Positions 8,523 through 16,823 of a stretch of 64,000 bases of DNA are shown piece after piece; the stretch's first letter is position 1, and each line of letters starts with the position of its first letter. The stretch is from positions 4,471,501-4,535,500 of the forward strand of contig NZ_HG322950.1 in assembly GCF_000689415.1 (NCBI RefSeq), written 5' to 3'. The stretch is from Pseudomonas knackmussii B13 (GTDB lineage Bacteria > Pseudomonadota > Gammaproteobacteria > Pseudomonadales > Pseudomonadaceae). The position numbers and the translations under genes were made by a program. The notes beneath the pieces were generated by a model. The model saw only the letters and a list, made by a program, of their open reading frames with translations. It searched no databases and was not told the origin of the DNA.

Positions 8523-9403
8523 TCAGAACACCGGCAGGGGCAGTTGGCGCAGGGCGTCGAGCCCGCCGACCTTGTCCAGGTAGGCGGCTTCGCCGTCGCG
8601 AATGAATTCGTCGTAGTAGCGCTGCCAGCCGCCCTCTTCCGAGGCCGAGGCGTTGTAGCGCTGGAAGTGCGGCACGTCGAAGCCGTACAGCGGCGCGCAG
8701 GAACTCGGGTGCGCCCCGCCGGGGACGTGCACCACGCCGGTGGTGAGGTTGCGTTCCCAGAACACCTGGCGCGCGGCCTGCGGGTTGGCGTGGAAGTGCG
8801 CGGAGTCGACCAGCTCGTCGCAGCTGACGAAGCTCTTCTGCGCGGCGCGCACGAAGAGGTCGTCCATGTAGTGGTCCGGCCCCTCGATCTGGCAGACGCC
8901 ACGGGCGTCGGCGCGGTCGACGTGGATCAGCGCGGCGTCCAGCTTCAGCGCCGGCATGGCGACCCAGTCGCGGCCGTCGGCGTAGGGCGAGCTGACCAGC
9001 TTGATGTCCGGGCTGTGGGTCAGTACGTCGGTGCCCAGGCCCACGGCGGTCGGGATGAAGGGCACGTTCATGGCGGCGGCGCGCAGGCCGAGCAGCATCA
9101 TGCCCTCGTCGATTTCCATCACCTCCAGCTCGCCGGCCTGGCGCGCCTTGCGGAAGTAGGGTTCGAGCGGGATGAAGTCGAGCGAGACGAAGGCGAACAC
9201 CAGCTTCTTCACCTTGCCGGCGGCGCAGAGCATGCCGACGTCGGCGCCGCCATAGGCGACCAGGGTGAGGTCCTTGAGGTCGGAGCGGAGGATCTCGCGG
9301 ATCAGCGCCATCGGCTTGGGCGCGGGCCCCAGCCGCCGATGCCGATCGTCATGCCGTCGCGCAGTTGGGCGACCACGTCGGCCGCTGTCATGCATTTGTT
9401 CAT
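8523..9403 (-). pseudogene. ipdA: ipdA-like CoA-transferase-fold hydrolase, alpha subunit, apparently frameshifted
   Basis: The N-terminus reads MNKCMTAADVVAQLRDGM then TIGIGGWGPR in one frame from ATG 9403. The rest, from KPMALIREILRSDLKDLTLV to the C-terminal LRQLPLPVF, is in another frame. IpdA proteins have GWGxRRKPMA at this point. Here the minus strand reads CGCCCAAGCCG where CGCCGCAAGCCG would keep the frame, so one base appears deleted near 9325-9335. The total span of 881 bp is one short of a multiple of three. The downstream frame is otherwise intact for about 265 codons. It could be a true loss, a sequencing error in a C-rich run, or a site of recoding. A downstream-only start would remove the CoA-binding N-terminal strand. 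Confidence 0.8.
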
Positions 9404-9413
9404 GGTGCTTTCC

Positions 9414-10310
9414 TCACTGCCGGCCGACGCTGAAGTCGTGGCCCCAATGGCTGACCACGGTGCTCTCGAAGGGGCAATGGCGCTCCCAGTCCACCTCCAG
9501 TCCGCCATGGCCGTACTCGATGTCGAAGCCACCGGGGCTCTGCATGTAGAACGAGACCATGTGGTCGTTGGTGTGCTTGCCGAGGGTCGCCGAGAGCTTC
9601 ACGCCGTGGGCGTGCATGCGGTCCAGCGCGCGGCCGACGTCGTCGAGGGACGCGGTTTCCAGCATCAGGTGCACGCAGCCGCTGGGGATCGGGCACTCGA
9701 AGATCGCCAGCGAGTGGTGGCGGGCGTTGCCGCAGTGCATGAAGTGGATGCGCTTCTCCGGCTCCTGCGGGTCGGGGGTGAAGCGCACCTTCATCAGGTC
9801 GGAGAGGCCAAGGCCCAGCACCTGCTCGTAGAAGTCGCGGCAACGATCGAAGCTCGGCGCCGGCAGAACGACGTGGCCCATGCCCATGGCACCGGTGACG
9901 AAACCGCTGACGCCGGCCGGGGAAACGAAGGGGCGGAAGTCCTGGCAGGGGCCCCAGAACAGCTCATGGCGGTTGCCGTCCGGGTCATGGAAGAAGGCGA
10001 CTTCCTGGACCTTGCGCAGCGCGCAGTCGGCGGCGCCGCCGCGAACCACCTCGACATCGGCCTGCCGCAGCTCGGCGATGGCCTGCTCGAAGGCAGCCTG
10101 GCCGGCCACTTCCCAACCACTGGCGCCATAGCCGTCGCGCGCATCGCGCAAAACCAGCAGGCGGAAGTGGCGCTCGTCCATCTTCAGGTACAGCGCGCCC
10201 TCGGGAGCCGCCGCATCCACCATCAGCCCCAGCACTTCGCTGGCATAGGCACGCCAGCGTTCCAGGTCGCTGGCCAGGACGGTCACGTAGCCCAGTCCAC
10301 GGATATCCAT
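9414..10310 (-). CDS. hsaC: TesB/HsaC-like extradiol ring-cleavage dioxygenase
   Basis: A 298-residue two-domain VOC-fold dioxygenase. The C-terminal domain carries the iron ligands of type I extradiol enzymes: His146 (MGHVVL), His214 (VHLMLE) and Glu265 (FDIEYG). Second-sphere His198/199, His246/250 and Tyr255 are also present, close to BphC spacing. In steroid catabolism this enzyme meta-cleaves 3,4-DHSA, the A-ring catechol made by HsaAB. It is the first gene of the left operon and follows the shared steroid promoter at 10366-10410 by 55 bases. The link to steroids rather than biphenyl comes from the operon and shared promoter. Confidence 0.85.
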   Translation of the reverse strand: MDIRGLGYVTVLASDLERWRAYASEVLGLMVDAAAPEGALYLKMDERHFRLLVLRDARDGYGASGWEVAGQAAFEQAIAELRQADVEVVRGGAADCALRKVQEVAFFHDPDGNRHELFWGPCQDFRPFVSPAGVSGFVTGAMGMGHVVLPAPSFDRCRDFYEQVLGLGLSDLMKVRFTPDPQEPEKRIHFMHCGNARHHSLAIFECPIPSGCVHLMLETASLDDVGRALDRMHAHGVKLSATLGKHTNDHMVSFYMQSPGGFDIEYGHGGLEVDWERHCPFESTVVSHWGHDFSVGRQ

Positions 10311-10365
10311 CGGGGAAACTCCTCATCATCGTCGCCAAGCCGCGAGGGGCTGGCTGGTGATGGGG

Positions 10366-10410
10366 ATTCAAACAGCGCGGGCTGGGCGCAACATCGTCCA
10401 ATGGGACTAG
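10366..10410 (-). promoter_or_regulatory. Steroid-regulon promoter, site 1 (upstream of the hsaC-ipd operon)
   Basis: On the minus strand, CTAGTCCCattGGACGAT occupies 10410-10393 and a -10-like TTGAAT occupies 10371-10366. The same box and spacing occur at three other steroid operons (53595-53639, 57485-57529, 63595-63639). If the hexamer is a -10, the box covers about -51 to -34, where a class II activator would contact RNA polymerase. It lies about 55 bases before the dioxygenase start. Sites 1 and 3 also share the 10 bases that follow the box. Confidence 0.7.
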
Positions 10411-10559
10411 CGCCAGGGCGGCGGGGAGCGAGGCGTTACGAGGGCGGGTCGGCCCGTTGCCGGGTAGCACCGAGCACAGCTCGCCGAGCCGGATGCCGCC
10501 GTCAATGCAACCAGCGGCGCGAAGCTGTTGAGCTAATTGCCGACCAGTACCGCAGCACC

Positions 10560-11039
10560 TTAGGTGCGGGAGTCCCTCTTCTGCAAGATCAGCGAGGCTT
10601 GGTTATAGGCCATCTGGAAGTCGTCGCTTTCCAGCCAGATCATGGCCATGTCCTCGTCTTCTTCGTAGAAGATCGCGCGATAGGTAATCAGCAGGCTCAT
10701 GATGAAGTCGGCCGCGGCCTCGTCCGATTCCTCGGCCACCACCAGCTGCAACACCGGGTACTGCAGGAACACCAGGCAAAGGGCGAGCAGACTTATGTCC
10801 TCGCTGAGGTACATGGCCCGGAACAGATCGCCGAAGTCCGCAGGGTCGAAGCCGTTCTCCTCGATGACCTTGTAGTCGAAGGTGCTCAAATCGAACGCGA
10901 AATCGGCGAACGGATCGTTGATCAGCGGGTTGGCCAGGAGCGGATGGACGACATGGGCTTTCGACTTGCCCATGCGGTTTTGCTTGGCTTTGGCTTTCGC
11001 CCGCTGGGCGCGCTTCTTCTGTTTGTCTGAGGAGGCCAT
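10560..11039 (-). CDS. Hypothetical protein with lysine-rich start and acidic C-terminal half
   Basis: From ATG 11039 this gives 159 residues: a basic N-terminus (DKQKKRAQRAKAKAKQNRMGK) followed by an acidic, helical body (AEESDEAAADFIMS, YEEDEDMAMIWLESDDF). I prefer this start because AAGGAA lies about 9 bases upstream; the frame stays open to an ATG at 11123. No signal peptide or membrane segment is seen. I do not recognise the family. The gene is on the same strand as the HIP operon, but the steroid promoter lies between them, so it is probably independent. Confidence 0.6.
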   Translation of the reverse strand: MASSDKQKKRAQRAKAKAKQNRMGKSKAHVVHPLLANPLINDPFADFAFDLSTFDYKVIEENGFDPADFGDLFRAMYLSEDISLLALCLVFLQYPVLQLVVAEESDEAAADFIMSLLITYRAIFYEEDEDMAMIWLESDDFQMAYNQASLILQKRDSRT

Positions 11040-11270
11040 GAAGGCAAGTTCCTTGTTCGAAGCGGCCATGTTCATGGCCTGGAAAGATAAATGATAAGAG
11101 CTCAGTCGTTCTACGAACGTCATGTCTGGCTGGTCATTGCCGGCGCCAACCGGCAGAAACCGGCCAGGAGCTGCCGCTCAGATTTCTACCCGCCCTAAAT
11201 GAGCTGCGCCTATTTTCAGGACCCTCGACCAAAGAGGCCCCGCCAACAGGGCACTCATGGGATTGACAGC

Positions 11271-12287
11271 TTAGCAATCACAATCTGAAAGCAGATCCTG
11301 CGGACGCATCGTCAGAATGATTTTGCCGACGTTTTCGGCGGACTCCATCCTGCGGTGAGCGTCCGCTGCGCGAGCTAGAGGGAAAGTACTGTCCACGACT
11401 GGCTCCAGGCCGTCCCCGCTGTCGAAGCGATCCAGCCAGTGCTCCCGGAAGCGGCGGATCATGGCGTGCTTCTCGGATTGCGAGCGGGACTTCATCACGG
11501 TGCCGATGATTTGAAGGTGACGGTACAGGATTTCCTCCAGCTTCACTGCCACGTTGCCTCCACCTCCGAGAATACCGACCTGGATCAGGCGCCCGCCATT
11601 GGCAAGGGAGGCAAGGTTACTTGCGAAATAGGGTTCTCCTACGAAGTCGATGATCACATCGACGCCCCGACCACCGGTCTTCTCTGCAATGACGTCAACA
11701 AAGTCCCGGCACTTGTAATCGATGGCGAAATCGGCACCCAACTGCTCGACTCGCGACAGCTTGCTGGCGTCGGTCGTGGCATAGATCGTCGCTCCTGTTG
11801 CCCGAGCGAGCTGCACTGCTGCTGACCCCACTCCACCTGCGGCGGCATGGATCAGCACCGAGTCCCCCGTTTTCAGCCGGCCCAGGTGCAGCAGAGCCTC
11901 GTGGGCGGTGACAAAGACTTCCGGGATGGCCGCGGCCTGCACATAATCCAGCTGCGCTGGAACCGGCATCGCCATCCGATAGTCGATGCGCGCCAGTTCG
12001 GCATAAGCGCCGCCCCCGACCACGCCCATCACTCGATCGCCGACGGCATAACCGGTGACATCGCTGCCCACATCGATGACCTCACCAGCAATCTCCAGGC
12101 CGATAATCGTCGAATCACCGAAGTTCGGACGCCCATAGCCACCCATGCGATGTGTCAGGTCCGCGCGGTTGACACCGGCGGCGTGGACTCGCACCAGCAG
12201 GTCGGCAGGACGCACCTCAGGGCTGGGCGCATCCCCGAGCTGCATGACATCGGCTTCACCGAAGGTTTCGAAAAGGATGGCTTTCAT
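11271..12287 (-). CDS. Quinone oxidoreductase-like medium-chain dehydrogenase/reductase
   Basis: A 338-residue NADPH:quinone reductase/zeta-crystallin-type MDR protein. It has the N-terminal GroES-like domain (VHAAGVNRADLTHRMG) and a nucleotide-binding domain with HAAAGGVGSAAVQLARATGA. Catalytic zinc ligands are not apparent, consistent with the quinone-reductase branch. It is the last gene of a three-gene unit with the CMD-family gene (4-base overlap) and the aldehyde dehydrogenase, facing a divergent LysR regulator. A role in reducing or detoxifying reactive carbonyls or quinones fits, but the substrate is unknown. Confidence 0.8.
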   Translation of the reverse strand: MKAILFETFGEADVMQLGDAPSPEVRPADLLVRVHAAGVNRADLTHRMGGYGRPNFGDSTIIGLEIAGEVIDVGSDVTGYAVGDRVMGVVGGGAYAELARIDYRMAMPVPAQLDYVQAAAIPEVFVTAHEALLHLGRLKTGDSVLIHAAAGGVGSAAVQLARATGATIYATTDASKLSRVEQLGADFAIDYKCRDFVDVIAEKTGGRGVDVIIDFVGEPYFASNLASLANGGRLIQVGILGGGGNVAVKLEEILYRHLQIIGTVMKSRSQSEKHAMIRRFREHWLDRFDSGDGLEPVVDSTFPLARAADAHRRMESAENVGKIILTMRPQDLLSDCDC

Positions 12288-12622
12288 GGCTGCACGGTCT
12301 CCGTCGCGGCGAGGGTGGCGTTGGCGATGGCCGAGGCGCTGATGGCCGCAGGCAGGCCTGCATAGAACGCCAGGTGGGTAATCGCGGCGGCCAGCTCCGC
12401 GTGAGTTACGCCATTGATCAAGGCGCGCCGCAGGTGTGATGGCAGCTCGTCGTGGTGGCCCCCGGCGATGAGCGCCGCCACAGTGATCAAACTGCGCTCA
12501 CGCGGCGCGAGGACCGGGTTTCCCCAGATGTGGGGGTAGAGCGTGCTATCGACGAACTCTGCGAGCTCGGGAGTAAAGGCCCGCGCGGCTTCGCGCGGGC
12601 TGCTGAAATCGGGGCGCGACAT
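12284..12622 (-). CDS. Carboxymuconolactone decarboxylase-family protein
   Basis: A 112-residue all-helical CMD/AhpD-fold protein, with LAPRERSLITVAALIAGG and LPSHLRRALINGVTHAELAAAITHLAFYAGLPAA typical of the carboxymuconolactone decarboxylase family. No CxxC peroxidatic pair is present, so it is not an AhpD-type peroxidase. It overlaps the quinone-reductase gene by 4 bases and follows the aldehyde dehydrogenase by 11. Such small CMD proteins often accompany LysR-controlled oxidoreductases; the reaction is unknown. Confidence 0.8.
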   Translation of the reverse strand: MSRPDFSSPREAARAFTPELAEFVDSTLYPHIWGNPVLAPRERSLITVAALIAGGHHDELPSHLRRALINGVTHAELAAAITHLAFYAGLPAAISASAIANATLAATETVQP

Positions 12623-12633
12623 GGTCTGTCTCC

Positions 12634-14070
12634 TCAGATCTGACTGACGAACTTGTGGGTAAGGTAGTGCTCGATGCCTTCGATCCCGCCTTCGGACCCA
12701 TGGCCGCTTTCCTTGAAGCCGCCAAAAGGCAGTTCGGTAGCTACGATGCGGTACTGATTGATGCCGATCATCCCGGCCTCCAGGCCGTCGGCGACATCGA
12801 TGGCAGTGCGCGCGTCGCGGGTGAAGGCATACGCGGAGAGCCCGTAGGGCAGTCGATTCGCCTCGCGCAGGCCGTCGGCCAGTTTGTCGAACGGCATGAG
12901 GATGGCAATCGGCCCGAAGGGCTCCTCGTGCATCACTCTCGCGTCCATCGGCACATCGGCCAGCACAGTCGGCGCGAAGAAGAAACCGGGGCCGGGCAAG
13001 CTTTCGCCACCGGCCAGCACCTGAGCGCCCTTAGCTACTGCGTCGGCCACCAGCTCCTCCATCTTGGCCAGCTGCCGCGCATTGGCGAGCGGTCCAACCT
13101 GGGTGTCCGGCTTCAGGCCGTCGCCGACCCGCAGTGCTTGGGTGGCGGCGACAAACCGCTGGACGAAGCGGTCATACGCGCCCCGCTGGATCAGGAATCG
13201 AGTCGAAGAAATGCACACCTGGCCGGTGCCACGGAAGCGGTTGGCGACGCCCTCAACGGCGGCACGCTCGATATCGGCGTCGTCGAATACCAGCACCGGG
13301 CCATGGCCGCCCAGCTCCAGGGTGATCGGCTTGACCCCCTCTGCGGCGCGTGCAGACAGCAGGCGCCCAATGGGCACCGAACCGGTGAACGTGACCTTGC
13401 GGATGATCGGCGAGGCGATGAGTTGGCTCGAAACCTGGTCCGGCACCCCGAACACTACCTGCAGAACCCCTTTGGGCAGGCCGGCATCGTCCAGGGCACG
13501 AGCCAGAGCGAGGGCCGTGGATGGGCTCTCCTCACCGGGCTTGAGGATTACGCTGCAGCCTGCGGCCAGTGCGGCAGACAGCTTGCGTGCAGGGGTAATA
13601 GCCGGAAAGTTCCAGGGTGTGAAAGCGGCCACCGGACCGATCGCCTGGCGCTTGACCATTTGTAGGACGCCGGGGCGATTGGCTGGCACCACTCGGCCAT
13701 CGATGCGTCGAGCGCTTTCGGCGAACCACTCGAAATACTCGGCGGCGCGAGTTACCTCGTCTACGGCCTCAGCGATCGGCTTGCCTTCCTCCAGGGTCAT
13801 CTGCTCGGCGATGTGAGAGACGCGCTCCAGGATCAGTGCGGAGGCCCGCTTGAGAACCTTCGCCCGCTCAGCGGGAACAGTTGCGCGCCACTGCTCGAAA
13901 CCACGTTGGGCCACCGCCAGGGCGTGCTCCAGGTCTGCCGACGTCGCGAGCGGAACTTGGCCAATTACGACTTCGGTCGCGGGGTTCAGAACGGGCGCCG
14001 TCGCGCGCCCCTGGCTGCTGATCCATTCACCACCGATGAAAAGATAAAGCGGGTCGTAGGAAACATTCAT
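12634..14070 (-). CDS. NAD(P)-dependent aldehyde dehydrogenase (succinate-semialdehyde dehydrogenase-like)
   Basis: A 478-residue aldehyde dehydrogenase in the GabD-like branch. Features are the active-site glutamate segment ELGGHGPVLVFDDADIE, the catalytic cysteine in FRGTGQVCISSTRF, and a C-terminal GGFKESGHGSEGG loop. I chose ATG 14070 because GAGG lies about 9 bases upstream and the protein then starts at the family's usual point (MNVSYDPLYLFIGGEW); an open extension reaches 14103. It is the first gene of the operon facing the LysR gene at 14288. Substrate is not determinable from sequence alone. Confidence 0.85.
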   Translation of the reverse strand: MNVSYDPLYLFIGGEWISSQGRATAPVLNPATEVVIGQVPLATSADLEHALAVAQRGFEQWRATVPAERAKVLKRASALILERVSHIAEQMTLEEGKPIAEAVDEVTRAAEYFEWFAESARRIDGRVVPANRPGVLQMVKRQAIGPVAAFTPWNFPAITPARKLSAALAAGCSVILKPGEESPSTALALARALDDAGLPKGVLQVVFGVPDQVSSQLIASPIIRKVTFTGSVPIGRLLSARAAEGVKPITLELGGHGPVLVFDDADIERAAVEGVANRFRGTGQVCISSTRFLIQRGAYDRFVQRFVAATQALRVGDGLKPDTQVGPLANARQLAKMEELVADAVAKGAQVLAGGESLPGPGFFFAPTVLADVPMDARVMHEEPFGPIAILMPFDKLADGLREANRLPYGLSAYAFTRDARTAIDVADGLEAGMIGINQYRIVATELPFGGFKESGHGSEGGIEGIEHYLTHKFVSQI

Positions 14071-14287
14071 GGTAAGGGCCCTCATGAGGTTCTCGATGGT
14101 CACCCTGTGCAGAGCGACACGCTGAGGTCGGCAATGCCGGACCGTGCGATTGAGTCTATGGAGACCTGTGCCGGCGATTTAGCCTCAGTGCCGGGAATGA
14201 ATCTTGTGCCCAGAGGGAATATCGCTTTTAAATGGCCGCGATTCGCACGCGTGGCGGGCGATAACTACAGGCTCAGGAACCGTGGCG

Positions 14288-15217
14288 ATGGATAAGCTTT
14301 CGAACATGTTGGTGTTTGTGAAGGTCGTCGAGATGGGCAGCTTCACCGCGGTGGCCAATCATCTCGACTCCACTGTCGGCAACATTTCTCGGGCGGTTTC
14401 CGCGCTCGAGCAAATGCTCGATACGCGCCTGCTGCAGCGCTCCACGCGGCGCCTTTCGGTTACCGATGCTGGGCGGCGTTTTTACGACCGCTGCACGGTT
14501 ATCCTGGCAGACTTGGAAAATGCGGAGGCCGAGGCCCGAAACGCGTTGCTGGAGCCCCGTGGAACGCTGCGCGTGCATTGCGTGCCGAGCCTAGGGCGGC
14601 ACCTGGTGACGTCGGCAGTGCTGGAGTATCGCCAGGCCTTTCCAGAGGTGACGGTAGACCTGATGCTTTCCCAGCAAATGCCCAATCTGCTTGAAGACCA
14701 GTTGGATGTGTCGATCCTGATCGCTCGCGCGCTACCGGACTCGGCGTACGTGAGCCAGAAGATCGGAGTTAGCCACTGCGTATTGGTGGCCTCGCCGGAT
14801 TACTTGGCCCGGCATGCACCACCGCAGGAGCCTCAGGATCTGCAAGAACACCAATGCCTGCGTCTAGGCACAGTCGATTACGCACGTGATGAATGGCAGC
14901 TGACGCACCAGGACGGCCAAGCCACTTTCATCCACGCAGGGCCGGGCTTCAGCGTCAACGATATGGAGGCGATGGCCGTGGCCGTCCGCAGTGGAGCGGG
15001 GATCGGCCTGCTAGCCGGGTTCTCGGCTATTGACGATTTGCACTCGGGAGCTCTCGTCCGCGTATTGCCCGAATACCACACGCAAGAGCGCAACGTATTC
15101 GTCGTTTATTCCTCGCGCCAGTTCCTGGACGCGAAGATCACCCGCTTCATCGACACCCTCAAGGCTCGGGTCGGCGACCAACTCGCCGCAACAGCTCAAG
15201 CGCTGGTCGGCAATTGA
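14288..15217 (+). CDS. LysR-family transcriptional regulator
   Basis: A 309-residue LysR protein. The N-terminal winged helix-turn-helix (MDKLSNMLVFVKVVEMGSF through LDTRLLQRSTRRLSVTDAG) is followed by a type 2 periplasmic-binding effector domain. The DNA-binding part resembles the AaeR/DmlR/PA-type group that regulates small oxidoreductase operons. It is divergent from the aldehyde dehydrogenase operon across 217 bases (14071-14287), the usual arrangement for a LysR regulator and its target. The effector is unknown. Confidence 0.85.
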   Translation: MDKLSNMLVFVKVVEMGSFTAVANHLDSTVGNISRAVSALEQMLDTRLLQRSTRRLSVTDAGRRFYDRCTVILADLENAEAEARNALLEPRGTLRVHCVPSLGRHLVTSAVLEYRQAFPEVTVDLMLSQQMPNLLEDQLDVSILIARALPDSAYVSQKIGVSHCVLVASPDYLARHAPPQEPQDLQEHQCLRLGTVDYARDEWQLTHQDGQATFIHAGPGFSVNDMEAMAVAVRSGAGIGLLAGFSAIDDLHSGALVRVLPEYHTQERNVFVVYSSRQFLDAKITRFIDTLKARVGDQLAATAQALVGN

Positions 15218-15470
15218 TCCGCCGCCGGGTGCCATTGGTGTCTGGCCGGGCGCCGAAACATCCGGTCCCGACCAGATGCTGGGACTTCCTCTGCATCTAT
15301 ATTCGCGGCGTCCGATTCCAACGTTGCAAGACAACAGTCTTTGCCTGCGCCTCGTCTATATCCGCCGCCACCTGCCTCATACGATTTTGGCCACGGAACG
15401 ATTACAGGCACCGAGCCTGAACGCTCCGTGCATCGATGAATCAATCCCTTTCAGGCAGGAGTTCGGCCCC

Positions 15471-15731
15471 ATGAAAATCTTCAGGATTTTGTTCTCTCTG
15501 TTCATCGGCATTGCTGCGATGCAGACCTACGCTGGTGACCGCGGTCCGAACGACTCGAAGGCAGCGCAGGACTATACCTACGGCATAAAGCTGGATATCC
15601 GTAAGGTTGTCAGCAAATCGGATGTTCCAGATATATGTGGAGTCGTGCCCATGTGGATGACTTACGACGACTCCCAAGGCCGTCGTCACACTATCCGTTA
15701 CCAAGTGATGGGAACCTGCCCGAATGGTTGA
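15471..15731 (+). CDS. DUF2790 small exported protein
   Basis: An 86-residue protein with a cleavable signal peptide (MKIFRILFSLFIGIAAMQTYAG) and a DUF2790 core: YTYGIKLDIRKVVS, ICGVVPMWMTYDDSQG, and a C-terminal MGTCPNG. Two cysteines (in DICGV and GTCPNG) could form a periplasmic disulfide. It is a paralogue of the protein at 28528-28764. The family is common in Pseudomonas and has no assigned function. It stands alone between the LysR gene and the BRO-N gene. Confidence 0.75.
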   Translation: MKIFRILFSLFIGIAAMQTYAGDRGPNDSKAAQDYTYGIKLDIRKVVSKSDVPDICGVVPMWMTYDDSQGRRHTIRYQVMGTCPNG

Positions 15732-15902
15732 GCTTGAATGCGCCATTGCTGATTTCAGCTCGCCCCTGGCGTAAAGGGCAAACTCTTCGGCTTTGTCGCC
15801 AAGAGCATCCACTAGAGACTGACTGCTTCTGGCCGTTTATGCGTTTCGTCAAAGGCTTCAATGGGTCGATAACAGCCCCTGAGCAATTAGCCCAAAACCA
15901 AA

Positions 15903-15932
15903 ACGGCGCATAACCGCCACGCGGTTAAGCGC
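15903..15932. repeat. GGCGCATAACC-type palindromic repeat
   Basis: GGCGCATAACCGCCACGCGG and TTAAGCGCC form an imperfect inverted repeat of the same family as 30311-30342, 30434-30464, 46687-46715 and 55011-55042. It sits just after the stop of the BRO-N gene on the minus strand and may serve as its terminator hairpin. Confidence 0.6.
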
Positions 15933-15933
15933 C

Positions 15934-16413
15934 CTACCCCCGCCACCACCCCCGAGCGCTGCGCCGCTCCTCGCGCATCAACTGCGGCATCTGCGTCAGC
16001 GCTATCCACAGTTGCCCTTGCCAATCCAGCAGCGTTACCGGCTTGCCCTCCCCCTTGGCCAGCAATCGGCGAGGGCTATCGGCCGCCATCAGCGCTTGAT
16101 CGCGCAGCGCCGGGAGGACTTCGCCGGTGAGCCATTGGCGCAGTTCGCGGAACTCGGGGCAGCGGTAGCGTTGGAGGACGTGGAAGGTGCCGTAGTCGTT
16201 TATCACCCAGACCGTTTCTTCGCCGGTGCTGGTGATCAGGCGGACCTGGCGGCGCAGGTCGTCGTCGAGGCGGTGGATGACGTAGTGGTCGACGCGTTGG
16301 TGGATCAGGCAGCCCAGGTCGCGGGCGACCAGCCAGGGTTGGTTGTCTATCAGGATGCCGCGCAGGGAGCGGTTGTAGCGCAGGAATACGGTGGGTTCGA
16401 AGACTTCTTCCAT
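15934..16413 (-). CDS. BRO-N domain (phage antirepressor-like) protein
   Basis: A 159-residue protein with an N-terminal BRO/antirepressor domain (VFLRYNRSLRGILIDNQPW, WLVARDLG, LTGEVLPALRDQAL) and a C-terminal tail with LAKGEGKPVTLLDWQGQLW and MPQLMREERR. Such proteins often derive from prophages, but no other phage genes are visible here. The C-terminal 55 residues are closely repeated in the chimeric gene at 25357-25788. An IS3-family element is inserted 27 bases upstream of its start and may have displaced its promoter. Confidence 0.75.
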   Translation of the reverse strand: MEEVFEPTVFLRYNRSLRGILIDNQPWLVARDLGCLIHQRVDHYVIHRLDDDLRRQVRLITSTGEETVWVINDYGTFHVLQRYRCPEFRELRQWLTGEVLPALRDQALMAADSPRRLLAKGEGKPVTLLDWQGQLWIALTQMPQLMREERRSARGWWRG

Positions 16414-16509
16414 GGTGAACCTCTGAGCATTGATCCAGAGGCCTGAAGTGGCCTAATGATTCTGGACACCCCGATAGGGCGTTAAGCTTCGCCCACAGCT
16501 GAGGTGTTC

Positions 16510-16806
16510 ATGAGCAGAAGATCATTCAGTCCAGATTTCAAACTGGAAGCCGCCCGCTTGGTGGTGGATCAAGGCTATACGGTGCCGGCCGCCTGCAAGG
16601 CGATGGGGGTGGGGCCCACGGCGATGCGTCGCTGGGTGGCGCAGTTGCAACTGGAGCGTGGCGGCCAGACGCCTGCGCATAGCAAGGCGCTGACAGAGGA
16701 TCAGCGGCGCATTCAGGAGTTGGAGGCGCAAGTCCGCCGCTTGGAGCGGGAGAAAGAGATTCTAAAAAAGGCTACCGCTCTCTTGATGTCGGACGCCCTC
16801 GACTAG
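16510..16806 (+). CDS. IS3-family transposase OrfA
   Basis: A 98-residue DNA-binding protein: an N-terminal helix-turn-helix (SFSPDFKLEAARLVVDQGY, VPAACKAMGVGPTAMRRWV) and a C-terminal leucine-zipper-like coiled coil (IQELEAQVRRLEREKEILKK). ATG 16510 is preferred over GTG 16504 because GAGG lies just upstream. A canonical slippery heptamer A AAA AAG at 16764-16770 allows a -1 shift into the OrfB frame, giving the OrfAB fusion transposase. Confidence 0.9.
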   Translation: MSRRSFSPDFKLEAARLVVDQGYTVPAACKAMGVGPTAMRRWVAQLQLERGGQTPAHSKALTEDQRRIQELEAQVRRLEREKEILKKATALLMSDALD

Positions 16807-16823
16807 TCAGGCTGGTCGAGGCA

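Noticed and set aside
7896..11030. A 1044-codon open frame on the plus strand opposite the ipd genes
   Set aside because: It is the antisense shadow of GC-rich minus-strand genes with clear family motifs; its peptide is low-complexity Ala/Gly/Val/His-rich and crosses the shared steroid promoter.
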